From NCBI GenBank assembly GCA_026388365.1, contig JAPLJW010000299.1, positions 1 to 8,663 of the forward strand: DNA of 8,663 bases, written 5' to 3'. The position numbers were made by a program, and so were the translations under genes. Origin of the DNA: Deltaproteobacteria bacterium (GTDB taxonomy: Bacteria > Desulfobacterota > Syntrophia > Syntrophales > UBA5619). Under the pieces are notes generated by a model, which was given only the letters and a program-made list of their open reading frames with translations, was not told the origin of the DNA and ran no database searches. Of the stretch, positions 1-5,493 are shown one piece after another; the stretch's first letter is position 1, and every line of letters starts with the position of its first letter.

Positions 1-57
1 GCGCATCTTTCCGGACACGAAATCAATGTTCTGTCTGAGGTATTTGATATCCAGCAT
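1..57 (-). CDS. serS: Seryl-tRNA synthetase, N-terminal 19 codons (partial)
   Basis: Only the first 19 codons, reading leftward, are inside the window. They give MLDIKYLRQNIDFVSGKMR, the typical opening of bacterial seryl-tRNA synthetase (M-L-D-x-K-x-L-R-x-N at the start of the tRNA-binding coiled-coil arm). The enzyme charges tRNA-Ser with serine in the cytoplasm. The start is supported by a strong Shine-Dalgarno sequence, GGAGGAGG on the minus strand, a few bases upstream of the ATG. Further upstream on the minus strand is a TTGACT hexamer (115-120), a possible -35 element, but no convincing -10 follows at the right spacing. The gene is divergent from rnhA. The assignment rests on a short peptide but the match is characteristic. 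Confidence 0.85.
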   Translation of the reverse strand, partial: MLDIKYLRQNIDFVSGKMR

Positions 58-283
58 GGGTCAACCCCTCCTCCCGGTCCACGGGAAGTTTCCCCTATCA
101 CCATGACCCCTTGAAGTCAATCATTTTATGGGCGGCGGCAGCCGGAGAGAGTGCGGCCGGGGAACCGGCATCGCCACTGTGAAGGCGCGCTGGTAAAAAA
201 AGCCGAATTGTATTAAGTAACCCTAAAACCTGTCCGGATCTGTCTGTGGTGCGACACATCAACATTCTTTGGGGAAAATTGGC

Positions 284-1003
284 ATGGGAAGTCAGAAGAA
301 ATACTACGCCGTCATCCGGGGTTGCCGGCCCGGCATCTATACCGCCTGGTACGGCCCGGAGGGCGCGGAGGAGCAGGTCCGCGGGTACGCCGGGGCCATC
401 TACAAGGGGTTCACCACTCTGCACGAGGCGCAGCAGTGGTTCGAGAGCCCGGCGGCCAGGCCCCGAAGTGGTTCAGGCCGGTCACCGTCCGCCGCCGTCC
501 CGGACGTTCCAGGCTCGTTGCCGGGGCAGATCGCTGTTTATACCGACGGGGGCTGTGTGGGGAACCCGGGACCGGGGGGATACGGTGCGGTCATTCTCGA
601 CGGGAACAAGCGGATCGAACTCGCGCAGGGTTTTCGCCTGACGACCAACAACCGCATGGAACTGATGGCGTGCATCGCGGCGCTCGCGACGTTGAAGGCC
701 CCGGCCGACGTGGTTCTGCACAGCGATTCACGGTATGTGGTCAACGGGATCAGCAAGGGCTGGGCTCGCAGATGGCGCGCCAACGGCTGGATGCGCACGA
801 AGAGCGAAGAGGCCGAGAACGCCGATCTGTGGTCAAAGCTGCTCGATCTGTGCGCGGAACACCGGGTCCGGTTCGTCTGGGTGCACGGCCATGCCGGAAA
901 CCGGGAAAACGAGCGCTGCGACAGGCTGGCGACCGGGGCCGCGCAAGGGCCGGGGCTGAAAGTGGATCATGCCTATGCCCGGGGCCGCACGAGAATTGCT
1001 TAA
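284..1003 (+). CDS. rnhA: Ribonuclease HI with N-terminal viroplasmin (hybrid-binding) domain
   Basis: 239-residue RNase H1 that cleaves the RNA strand of RNA-DNA hybrids (primer and R-loop removal). Residues ~5-54 form a viroplasmin/HBD domain, which binds hybrids and raises processivity: K-K-Y-Y-A-V, GIYTAW, QV-x-GYAGA, YKGF-T-T-x-x-E-A-x-x-W. A Ser/Pro/Gly-rich linker (~56-81) leads to the catalytic domain (~82-222). All four acidic catalytic residues are visible: D88 in YTDGGC, E126 in NRMEL, D148 in HSDSRY and D213 in ERCDRLA. The accessory His is H203 in HGHAGN. The ATG at 284 is preferred because GGGGAAA at 271-277 lies just upstream; a TTG at 269 in the same frame has no comparable site. 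This two-domain layout is usual for eukaryotic RNase H1 and found in many anaerobic bacteria. The gene stands alone, divergent from serS. Confidence 0.93.
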   Translation: MGSQKKYYAVIRGCRPGIYTAWYGPEGAEEQVRGYAGAIYKGFTTLHEAQQWFESPAARPRSGSGRSPSAAVPDVPGSLPGQIAVYTDGGCVGNPGPGGYGAVILDGNKRIELAQGFRLTTNNRMELMACIAALATLKAPADVVLHSDSRYVVNGISKGWARRWRANGWMRTKSEEAENADLWSKLLDLCAEHRVRFVWVHGHAGNRENERCDRLATGAAQGPGLKVDHAYARGRTRIA

Positions 1004-1096
1004 GGACTTGCGGCCGGGGCTTCCGGTTTGCGCTCCCGGTCCTGAGGAATGCGGCTTTGGGATCGGAACGTGTCCCCGGGAACGCGCCGCAATAAG

Positions 1097-1122
1097 CCTG
1101 CCCCTGCGAAAGCAGGGGCAGG
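1097..1122. terminator. Perfect 11-bp hairpin between convergent rnhA and kinase genes
   Basis: The arms CCTGCCCCTGC and GCAGGGGCAGG pair perfectly around a GAAA tetraloop. It sits between the 3' ends of two convergent genes (rnhA, and the leftward kinase ending at 1191), so a role in ending transcription or stabilising mRNA 3' ends is reasonable. No T-run follows immediately on either strand, so it is not a textbook intrinsic terminator. A weaker CTGC-GGAA-GCAG hairpin (1153-1164) is followed six bases later by five T residues (1171-1175). The shape, a GC stem around GCGAAAGC, also resembles dispersed intergenic palindromes common in proteobacterial genomes, so it may be one copy of a repeat family. 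Confidence 0.4.
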
Positions 1123-1190
1123 ATGAAGCTTGAACGCAGCAGGAGCATCGCTCTGCGGAAGCAGTGGGACTTTTTACGAAGCCGTCGTCT

Positions 1191-1718
1191 TCAGAGGTAT
1201 TTCAGTACAATAGCGTCCAGGGCTTTCAGCGCTTCTTCCACGGTTCCCGTGTTGAGGATGTATTCATCGGCCAGGGCAATCGGGGCGGCCGTTCCATAGG
1301 AAATTTCCCGACCGTCCCTCTCTTCGAAAGCTGCCGCCTGATCGTCGCTGCGCCCCCGGGAAACGATGCGTTTGCGTCTCAAGAAGAGAGGCGCAACAAA
1401 GGCGAGCACGACGGAAGGGGCATTCTTGCGGATCAGCTCTATCTCGGGCCAGGATCTCATCCCTTCGATCATGACGACCGGCGACTCCGTTTCCATCGCC
1501 GAAGTTAAGGCCAGACGGGTCACCCCCATTCCATCTTCCCCGCGCAGTTCCGTCGAAAGTCCGGCGATGTTGCCCGGTGTCGGTTCGATTCCCCGTCGTC
1601 TGACCTCTTCCCGGACGAGATCACCCGTCGCAAAATAGGGCAAATCCCGTTCCTCCGCATAGATCCGGGCAATATTCTTTCCCGCTGCGGGCATGCCGAC
1701 GATAATGAATATTTTCAT
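1191..1718 (-). CDS. UPF0200-like P-loop nucleotide kinase (dephospho-CoA kinase/adenylate kinase fold)
   Basis: 175-residue cytoplasmic P-loop protein of the nucleoside/nucleotide kinase fold. Visible in order: the P-loop GMPAAGKN (8-15); FATGDLVREEVRRRG (29-43), the substrate-side segment; LRGEDGM (58-64); a Walker-B-like strand VVMIEGMRS (81-89); a lid-like RGRSDD (121-126); FEERDGREIS (131-140); and IALADEYILNTG (147-158). This order matches the largely archaeal UPF0200 family, whose substrate is not established. Oddity: the P-loop Lys14 is followed by Asn15 instead of the usual Ser/Thr that helps bind Mg2+. The ATG at 1718 is chosen because the protein then starts directly at the first beta strand and GGAGG/AGGG lies upstream; an in-frame ATG at 1736 would add six residues without a good ribosome-binding site. 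Divergent from the membrane methyltransferase gene. Family call is likely, biochemical role unknown. Confidence 0.75.
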   Translation of the reverse strand: MKIFIIVGMPAAGKNIARIYAEERDLPYFATGDLVREEVRRRGIEPTPGNIAGLSTELRGEDGMGVTRLALTSAMETESPVVMIEGMRSWPEIELIRKNAPSVVLAFVAPLFLRRKRIVSRGRSDDQAAAFEERDGREISYGTAAPIALADEYILNTGTVEEALKALDAIVLKYL

Positions 1719-1776
1719 CTGAATCCCTGCCTCCATTTCTTACGGCAAACCATAAAAGGCGATTGCGCCACAGACT

Positions 1777-1794
1777 ACAAATCTTATGATTTGT
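1777..1794. promoter_or_regulatory. 7-bp inverted repeat between divergent genes, possible operator
   Basis: ACAAATC and GATTTGT form a perfect inverted repeat around TTAT. It lies in the gap between the starts of the leftward kinase (1718) and the rightward methyltransferase (1868). A perfect -35 hexamer for the leftward gene (TTGACA on the minus strand, 1792-1797) overlaps one arm, though its matching -10 is weak. TAAAAT at 1810-1815 could be a -10 for the rightward gene. The geometry fits a shared operator, but no regulator gene is nearby and this could be chance. Confidence 0.3.
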
Positions 1795-1867
1795 CAAGGG
1801 GGTGGTCCGTAAAATGGGTGAAATCCGAATCGGGATGTGGTAGATATCGAACCGGAGGCGAATGCAG

Positions 1868-2419
1868 ATGAATGGTTTTTTTGAAAGGGTTATCACCTTC
1901 ATTTATCGAAAGGTCACGGGTCCCGAAAAGATCCGGCTGCTCCTCACCCCCCTGTTCGCGGGTTTCTTTTTTTTTCTCATTATTTTCGTTATCGGCGCTT
2001 CATTCTTCATGGACCGGTTCTTAGGATTCCCCGAGTTCATTCCGAAGGTGTACGGCAGGGTGGTTTCTTTGCCATTCTTCATCATCGGGGCCTCTTTGTG
2101 GGGCTGGTCGATCTGGAGATTCCTGAGAGCGAAGGGGACCCCCATTCCCATCAACCCGCCTCCGAAACTGGTGACCGACGGCCCTTACGTCTATTCCCGG
2201 AACCCGATGCTGACGGGGGTTTTCCTGTTTCTGGCCGGGATCGGGATCCTGTACGGATCGGTCTTTCTCACGTTCATCGCGACGCCGGTCTTCGTGTTCG
2301 TCAGCATCCTCGAGTTCAGGTACATCGAAGAGCCGGAACTCGAGAAGCGTTTCGGAAAGGCGTATGCGGAGTACAGGGCAAGAACCCCGATCATCGTTCC
2401 CCGGTTCCGCCGGAAATAG
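1868..2419 (+). CDS. Membrane methyltransferase of the isoprenylcysteine/phospholipid methyltransferase superfamily
   Basis: 183-residue inner-membrane protein. Hydrophobic segments are at about 25-46, 64-84 and a longer region at 113-149 that probably holds two helices. The conserved C-terminal signature is present: L-V-T-D-GPY-x-YSRNP (101-113), where the family binds S-adenosylmethionine, followed by the Glu-rich cytoplasmic segment YIEEPELEKRFGKAYAEYR (152-170) and a TPIIVP tail. Members (ICMT, PEMT, NnrU-like and bacterial relatives) methylate lipids or prenylated substrates in the membrane; the substrate here cannot be told. GGAGG at 1854-1858 lies 9 bases before the ATG at 1868 but only 3 before an in-frame ATG at 1862, so 1868 is preferred. 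A 7-bp inverted repeat (2402-2408 with 2420-2426) spans the stop codon, without a T-run. The gene appears to be transcribed alone. Confidence 0.82.
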   Translation: MNGFFERVITFIYRKVTGPEKIRLLLTPLFAGFFFFLIIFVIGASFFMDRFLGFPEFIPKVYGRVVSLPFFIIGASLWGWSIWRFLRAKGTPIPINPPPKLVTDGPYVYSRNPMLTGVFLFLAGIGILYGSVFLTFIATPVFVFVSILEFRYIEEPELEKRFGKAYAEYRARTPIIVPRFRRK

Positions 2420-2591
2420 GGAACCGCTGGCGTGCAAAAAGCGCCGCAGGTCCCCGGTTCGGATCACCGATGATTCTTTCTTGCGCCCGACCTGCCGAAG
2501 GGGGCTTTGCCCGCAGCGATAACGGGGCGGTCGTGATGACCGGCGCCTTTTCCAAAGGCATCCGATTTCCCATTCTTTTTAGGAGTCAACC

Positions 2592-3395
2592 ATGAAAACC
2601 GATCTTTTCTTCTATACGGGCACCGGCAATTCCCTCTGGACGGCCAGGTCGCTCGCGAAGGAATTGGGTGACGCCGAGGTCATCCCGATTACCCGGTGTT
2701 CCGGGGCTCCGGTCGTGAGCCAGGCCGAGGCGATCGGGATCATCTTCCCCGTCCATATCTGGGGGCTGCCGCGAAGGGTGATCACCTTCGTGGACGCGCT
2801 CGCAAAAGACCCGTCCCGGTACCATTTCGCCGTGGCCGTCAACGCCGGACAGGTCGCCGCCACCCTGCTTCAACTGAATAAACGGATGCAGGCCAGGGGA
2901 TTATCCCTTTCCTCCGGATTCGAACTGGCGATGCCGTCCAACTACATCCCCTGGGGCGGCCCCGGACCCGAAGCGGAGCAAATCCGGCGGATCGCGGCGG
3001 CAAGGGAAAAGATCGGCCGAATCGCCGCCGCGGCGGCTGCGGGGGAGAAGCGGCCGGTCGAAAAGGGCCCCCTGTGGCAGAATATCCTTTTCACCGGGCT
3101 CAACCGGCTCTCCTTTTCCCGCGTCCCGGCGATGGACAAGGGATTCTGGGTTGATGAGAAATGCAACGCCTGCGGCGTCTGCAAGACCGTCTGTCCTTGT
3201 GGAAACATCGACCTGCAGGCAGACAGACCCGTCTGGCGCCATCGCTGCGAACAGTGCCTGGCCTGCATCCAGTGGTGCCCGCAGGAGGCGATCCAGTTCG
3301 GGAAAAAGACGCCGCGTTACAAGCGTTACCACCACCCGGAGGTGACCCTGCAGGAGATGATCGCCGCGGCGACAATGCCTGCAAGGAACGGGTGA
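2592..3395 (+). CDS. EFR1-type flavodoxin-ferredoxin fusion (two [4Fe-4S] clusters)
   Basis: 267-residue cytoplasmic redox protein. Residues 1-~150 form a flavodoxin-like domain with the FMN phosphate loop YTGTGNS (8-14) and a conserved P-V-x-x-W-G-L-P segment (53-60). Residues ~186-236 form a bacterial-type ferredoxin domain with two CxxCxxCxxxC clusters: C191/C194/C197/C201 and C219/C222/C225/C229, each last Cys followed by Pro. An additional Cys203 follows the first cluster. An Ala-rich helix (~135-150) links the halves. This is the architecture of the 'EFR1 family ferrodoxin' group, widespread in anaerobes and presumed to shuttle electrons between FMN and iron-sulfur partners; specific partners are unknown. 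AGGAG sits 7 bases before the ATG. No redox enzyme gene is adjacent, so the context gives no partner. Confidence 0.88.
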   Translation: MKTDLFFYTGTGNSLWTARSLAKELGDAEVIPITRCSGAPVVSQAEAIGIIFPVHIWGLPRRVITFVDALAKDPSRYHFAVAVNAGQVAATLLQLNKRMQARGLSLSSGFELAMPSNYIPWGGPGPEAEQIRRIAAAREKIGRIAAAAAAGEKRPVEKGPLWQNILFTGLNRLSFSRVPAMDKGFWVDEKCNACGVCKTVCPCGNIDLQADRPVWRHRCEQCLACIQWCPQEAIQFGKKTPRYKRYHHPEVTLQEMIAAATMPARNG

Positions 3396-3457
3396 CGAAT
3401 TTACACCGAAGGGACCGGGCGGCGGGACAATCCCGGGAAAGTAACTGGGAAATTAAC

Positions 3458-3486
3458 TTGACAGAACGGGAAATTCTTTTTAATAC
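3458..3486 (+). promoter_or_regulatory. Candidate sigma70-type promoter for the long NDK gene
   Basis: A perfect TTGACA (3458-3463) is followed after exactly 17 bases by TAATAC (3481-3486, 3 of 6 match to TATAAT). It lies in a stretch (about 3450-3550) that is visibly more AT-rich than its surroundings, 80 bases upstream of the NDK start. The good -35 and the ideal spacing support it; the -10 is only moderate. Confidence 0.45.
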
Positions 3487-3549
3487 TGTATCGACAAAAA
3501 AGAAAATTATTATCAAGAATATGGCATTTATAAGCAACTTTTGAATAGT

Positions 3550-3572
3550 CATCACTACGGAGTAGTATGATG
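3550..3572 (+). promoter_or_regulatory. Hairpin enclosing the Shine-Dalgarno and start codon of the long NDK gene
   Basis: ACTAC (3554-3558) pairs with GTAGT (3562-3566) around the three-base loop GGA. CATC (3550-3553) can pair with GATG (3569-3572) if A3567-T3568 bulge out. The Shine-Dalgarno GGAG (3559-3562) is therefore in the loop and its closing pair, and the start codons (3567, 3570) are in the outer stem. Such a structure could limit translation, but it is short and may be coincidental. Confidence 0.25.
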
Positions 3573-4301
3573 CAACTGGAACAGACCCTTGTTTTGATCA
3601 AACCCGATGCTTTGAAGAACTCATCTACAGGATACATATTATCGCTATTCTCGGAGCTGCACACAGGTCTTCGATTCGCGGGCCTCAAGGTCGCTCACGT
3701 CCATCGGATGCTTGCCGAGGAGCACTATGCCGAGCACAAGGGCAAGATATTCTATCCCGAACTGATCGATTACATCATGGGCAAACTGCACAACCAGAAC
3801 AATCCGGCTTGTCGCCGCGTTATTGCCATCGTGTACGAAGGATGCGACGCGGTCAAGAAGGTGCGCGACCTGGCAGGACCCACCGATCCTAACACCGCAC
3901 GCGAACAGAAGCCCGGCACGATACGTACGCTCGGAGCAGTCATCCCCGTCACCCCCTCCGACGGAAGGCCGCCTTTCCATAGGATGGACAACCTGATCCA
4001 TGCGTCCGCGAGCCTGCAAGAAGCCGAGCGCGAGATCAAACTATGGTTCAAGCCAAACGACATTGTGCCCGGCATGCGACATTTCCCGACAACAGAGGCC
4101 ACCGAACACTATTACTTCCTGAACGACCACGTGTACACGTGTCACCAACCGCACAGCACCTGCCTCATCGCGCCGGGCGACGTCGCATGGAAATCCGATC
4201 TCGAGATATTGGAAGCCAGCGTCGGACAGGAGAGCCCAGAGGTTCCCCCGCTGCGCTGCGTCGCCGCCAAATACATCCTAAACGATCGTATTGCGGAGTA
4301 A
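3567..4301 (+). CDS. Extended nucleoside diphosphate kinase with unusual insert and C-terminal extension
   Basis: 244-residue NDK-like protein; ordinary bacterial NDKs are about 140-150. NDKs move the gamma phosphate of ATP to other NDPs through a phosphohistidine. Recognisable parts: TLVLIKPDAL (7-16) with Lys12, HYAEHKGKIFYPELIDYI (53-70) with Tyr54, KPGTIRTLG (115-123) with Arg120, NLIHASAS (142-149) with Asn142 and the phospho-accepting His145, and EAEREIKLWF (152-161). The usual HGSDS reads HASAS. An insert of about a dozen residues (~125-139) precedes the active site. After ~170 comes an unrecognised tail of about 75 residues containing C-H-x-x-H-x-x-x-C (192-199), a possible metal site. 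Codons such as ATA, TTA and CTA recur in it but are scarce in neighbouring genes, hinting at foreign origin. GGAG at 3559-3562 could serve the ATG at 3567 or, with better spacing, at 3570. Two gene remnants follow its stop codon directly. Confidence 0.8.
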   Translation: MMQLEQTLVLIKPDALKNSSTGYILSLFSELHTGLRFAGLKVAHVHRMLAEEHYAEHKGKIFYPELIDYIMGKLHNQNNPACRRVIAIVYEGCDAVKKVRDLAGPTDPNTAREQKPGTIRTLGAVIPVTPSDGRPPFHRMDNLIHASASLQEAEREIKLWFKPNDIVPGMRHFPTTEATEHYYFLNDHVYTCHQPHSTCLIAPGDVAWKSDLEILEASVGQESPEVPPLRCVAAKYILNDRIAE

Positions 4302-4307
4302 TTTACC

Positions 4308-4433
4308 ACGGAGATCCTGAAATCCTGCCGCCCGGAGCCGAGTCTCGCGGATGCTGTGCCGGAAGACCGGTTCCAGTTCGAGCGTCTCGGCTATTTCTGT
4401 GTGGATTCGGAGAATTCCTCGGAGGAGGCGCCG
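4308..4433 (+). pseudogene. glnS: C-terminal fragment of glutaminyl-tRNA synthetase (remnant)
   Basis: Beginning about two codons after the NDK stop and in the same frame, the sequence encodes EILKSCRPEPSL, ADAVPEDRFQFERLGYFCVD and SENSSEEAP. This lines up with the C-terminal anticodon-binding region of bacterial GlnRS, where E. coli has EPSLKDAV, FQFEREGYFCLDS and then the end segment beginning PVFNRTV. Here similarity stops after 'EEAP' and the final dozen or so residues are replaced by an unrelated Arg-rich reading. Nothing upstream encodes the rest of the ~550-residue enzyme, so this is a scrap of about 42 codons truncated at both ends. It has no start codon of its own with a ribosome-binding site (a GTG at 4356 lies inside it) and is presumably non-functional. 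It overlaps the ndk remnant by a few bases at the junction. Confidence 0.72.
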
Positions 4434-4510
4434 AGGAAGCGGCGCTGTGGTTCAAACCGGAGGAGACGGTATCCTGGAAGCGCGCTGCGGATCCGTGGAT
4501 TTTTGGATGA
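4427..4510 (+). pseudogene. ndk: 3'-terminal fragment of a second, standard-type ndk (remnant)
   Basis: In a different frame from the glnS scrap, the last 27 codons before a TGA at 4508 read GAEEAALWFKPEETVSWK then RAADPWIFG. This matches the C-terminal end of ordinary NDKs (human NM23: AEKEIGLWFHPEELV ending in NWIYE). The catalytic His region and everything before it are absent. It resembles but is not a copy of the same segment of the intact NDK upstream (AEREIKLWFKPNDIVPG), which lacks the WIFG-type ending and instead continues into a long tail. The TGA overlaps an ATG at 4507 (ATGA) in frame with the following pyrophosphatase gene, suggesting that the lost ndk was once translationally linked to it. 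Confidence 0.7.
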
Positions 4511-4527
4511 AAGAAGAAAGGGAGCCA

Positions 4528-5493
4528 ATGAAAGCAAAGGAGATTCGGGCGGCAGATCTGAACGCGAAGAGGTGGATTCAGGAAAAGGTTCGGGAACTGC
4601 AGAAAAAGGTCGGGGACGGCCTGGCCGTCAACGCCCTGTCCGGCGGGGTGGACTCATCGGTCGTCACCGCCCTGGGACACAGGGCCCTGGGGGGCCGTCT
4701 GAAGACCTGTTTCATCGACAACGGCCTCATGCGGCATGGAGAACCGCAGCGGGTCGCGGCCCTCTTCAAAGGAATCGGCATCCCCGTCGAGATCATTCCG
4801 GCCCGGAAGGCGTTCTTTGCGGCCCTGAAGGGGATCACCGATCCGGAGGAAAAACGGGAGGCCATCACCCAGACCTTCTATAAAAATGTGTTTCGGGACA
4901 TCGTCCTCAACAGTGGCGCCCGCTATCTGCTCCAGGGAACGATTCTCACCGATGTGGACGAAACGGTGGCGGGCATCAAGCGGCAACATAATGTCTTCGA
5001 GCAGCTGGGCATCGACCCCCAGAAGGCGTTCGGATACAGGATACTGGAACCCCTCATCCAGTTTCGCAAGGATGGCGTGAGAAAACTGGGTCAAGCCCTG
5101 GGACTGCCGGAAGAGGCCTTTATGAGAATCCCCTTCCCGGGTCCCGCCCTTGCCGCGAGGGTGATCGGAGAAATTACGCCGGATAAAATCAGGATGGTCC
5201 GGAAGGCGACAGCCATTATCGAAAAATGGCTTGCCAAATCGGATGCCTTTCAGTACCTCGCCATTTTGCATGAGGATCGCGCGACGGGGATGAAAGACGG
5301 CAAAAGGGTCTTTGGAAACCAGATTGAAATCCGGTGCTGGGACAGTTTGGATGCCCGCACGGCCACGCCGACGAGACTCTCCTTCGAAACCCTGGAAAAG
5401 ATCGCAAACGGCATCGTTGCGGCCATTCCGGAGGTCGTGAGCGTGACCTACAATATCACCGCCAAACCGCCCTCCACGATCGAGGCCATATGA
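4528..5493 (+). CDS. guaA: Stand-alone GMP synthase-type ATP pyrophosphatase subunit
   Basis: 321-residue protein covering the ATP-pyrophosphatase and C-terminal dimerisation domains of GMP synthase (XMP to GMP by adenylation and amidation), without the N-terminal glutaminase. Visible: the PP-loop SGGVDSS (38-44), FIDNGLMR (62-69), ITDPEEKR (103-110), LLQGT (134-138), EPLIQFRKD (174-182), PFPGP (202-206), and near the end YNITAKPPSTIEAI (308-321). Archaea split GMP synthase this way (GuaAb), but there a glutaminase is encoded elsewhere; none is in this window. Several conserved positions differ from typical GuaA: KRQHN (151-155) for KSHHN, PFPGPALAAR for PFPGPGLAIR, and IEAI for the usual IEWE terminus. 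It may therefore be a paralogue with another substrate. GGGAG precedes the ATG at 4528 closely; an in-frame ATG at 4507 overlaps the ndk-remnant stop. Its stop overlaps the slt start (ATGA). Confidence 0.8.
   Translation: MKAKEIRAADLNAKRWIQEKVRELQKKVGDGLAVNALSGGVDSSVVTALGHRALGGRLKTCFIDNGLMRHGEPQRVAALFKGIGIPVEIIPARKAFFAALKGITDPEEKREAITQTFYKNVFRDIVLNSGARYLLQGTILTDVDETVAGIKRQHNVFEQLGIDPQKAFGYRILEPLIQFRKDGVRKLGQALGLPEEAFMRIPFPGPALAARVIGEITPDKIRMVRKATAIIEKWLAKSDAFQYLAILHEDRATGMKDGKRVFGNQIEIRCWDSLDARTATPTRLSFETLEKIANGIVAAIPEVVSVTYNITAKPPSTIEAI

Noticed and set aside
2545..2559. Small hairpin GCCTTT/AAAGGC upstream of the EFR1 gene, considered as a terminator
   Set aside because: Only 6 bp with a 3-base loop and no adjacent T-run; the TTTTT at 2577-2581 is too far away.
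3423..3435. CGGGA/TCCCG hairpin after the EFR1 gene
   Set aside because: A five-base-pair stem without a T-tract; not enough to call a terminator.
4043..4510. A 155-codon open frame ending in the ndk C-terminus
   Set aside because: Only its last ~27 codons resemble NDK. Before that it is an out-of-frame reading of the intact NDK gene and the glnS scrap, so it is not a real gene.
4351..4527. Upstream in-frame extension of the GMP-synthase-type gene to an ATG at 4351
   Set aside because: The extra residues are low-complexity Arg/Ser-rich and run out of frame through the glnS and ndk remnants; the family N-terminus begins close to 4528.
5334..5489. N-terminal extension of slt
   Set aside because: It overlaps the pyrophosphatase gene in another frame and would bury the signal peptide; the ATG at 5490 gives a normal exported protein.
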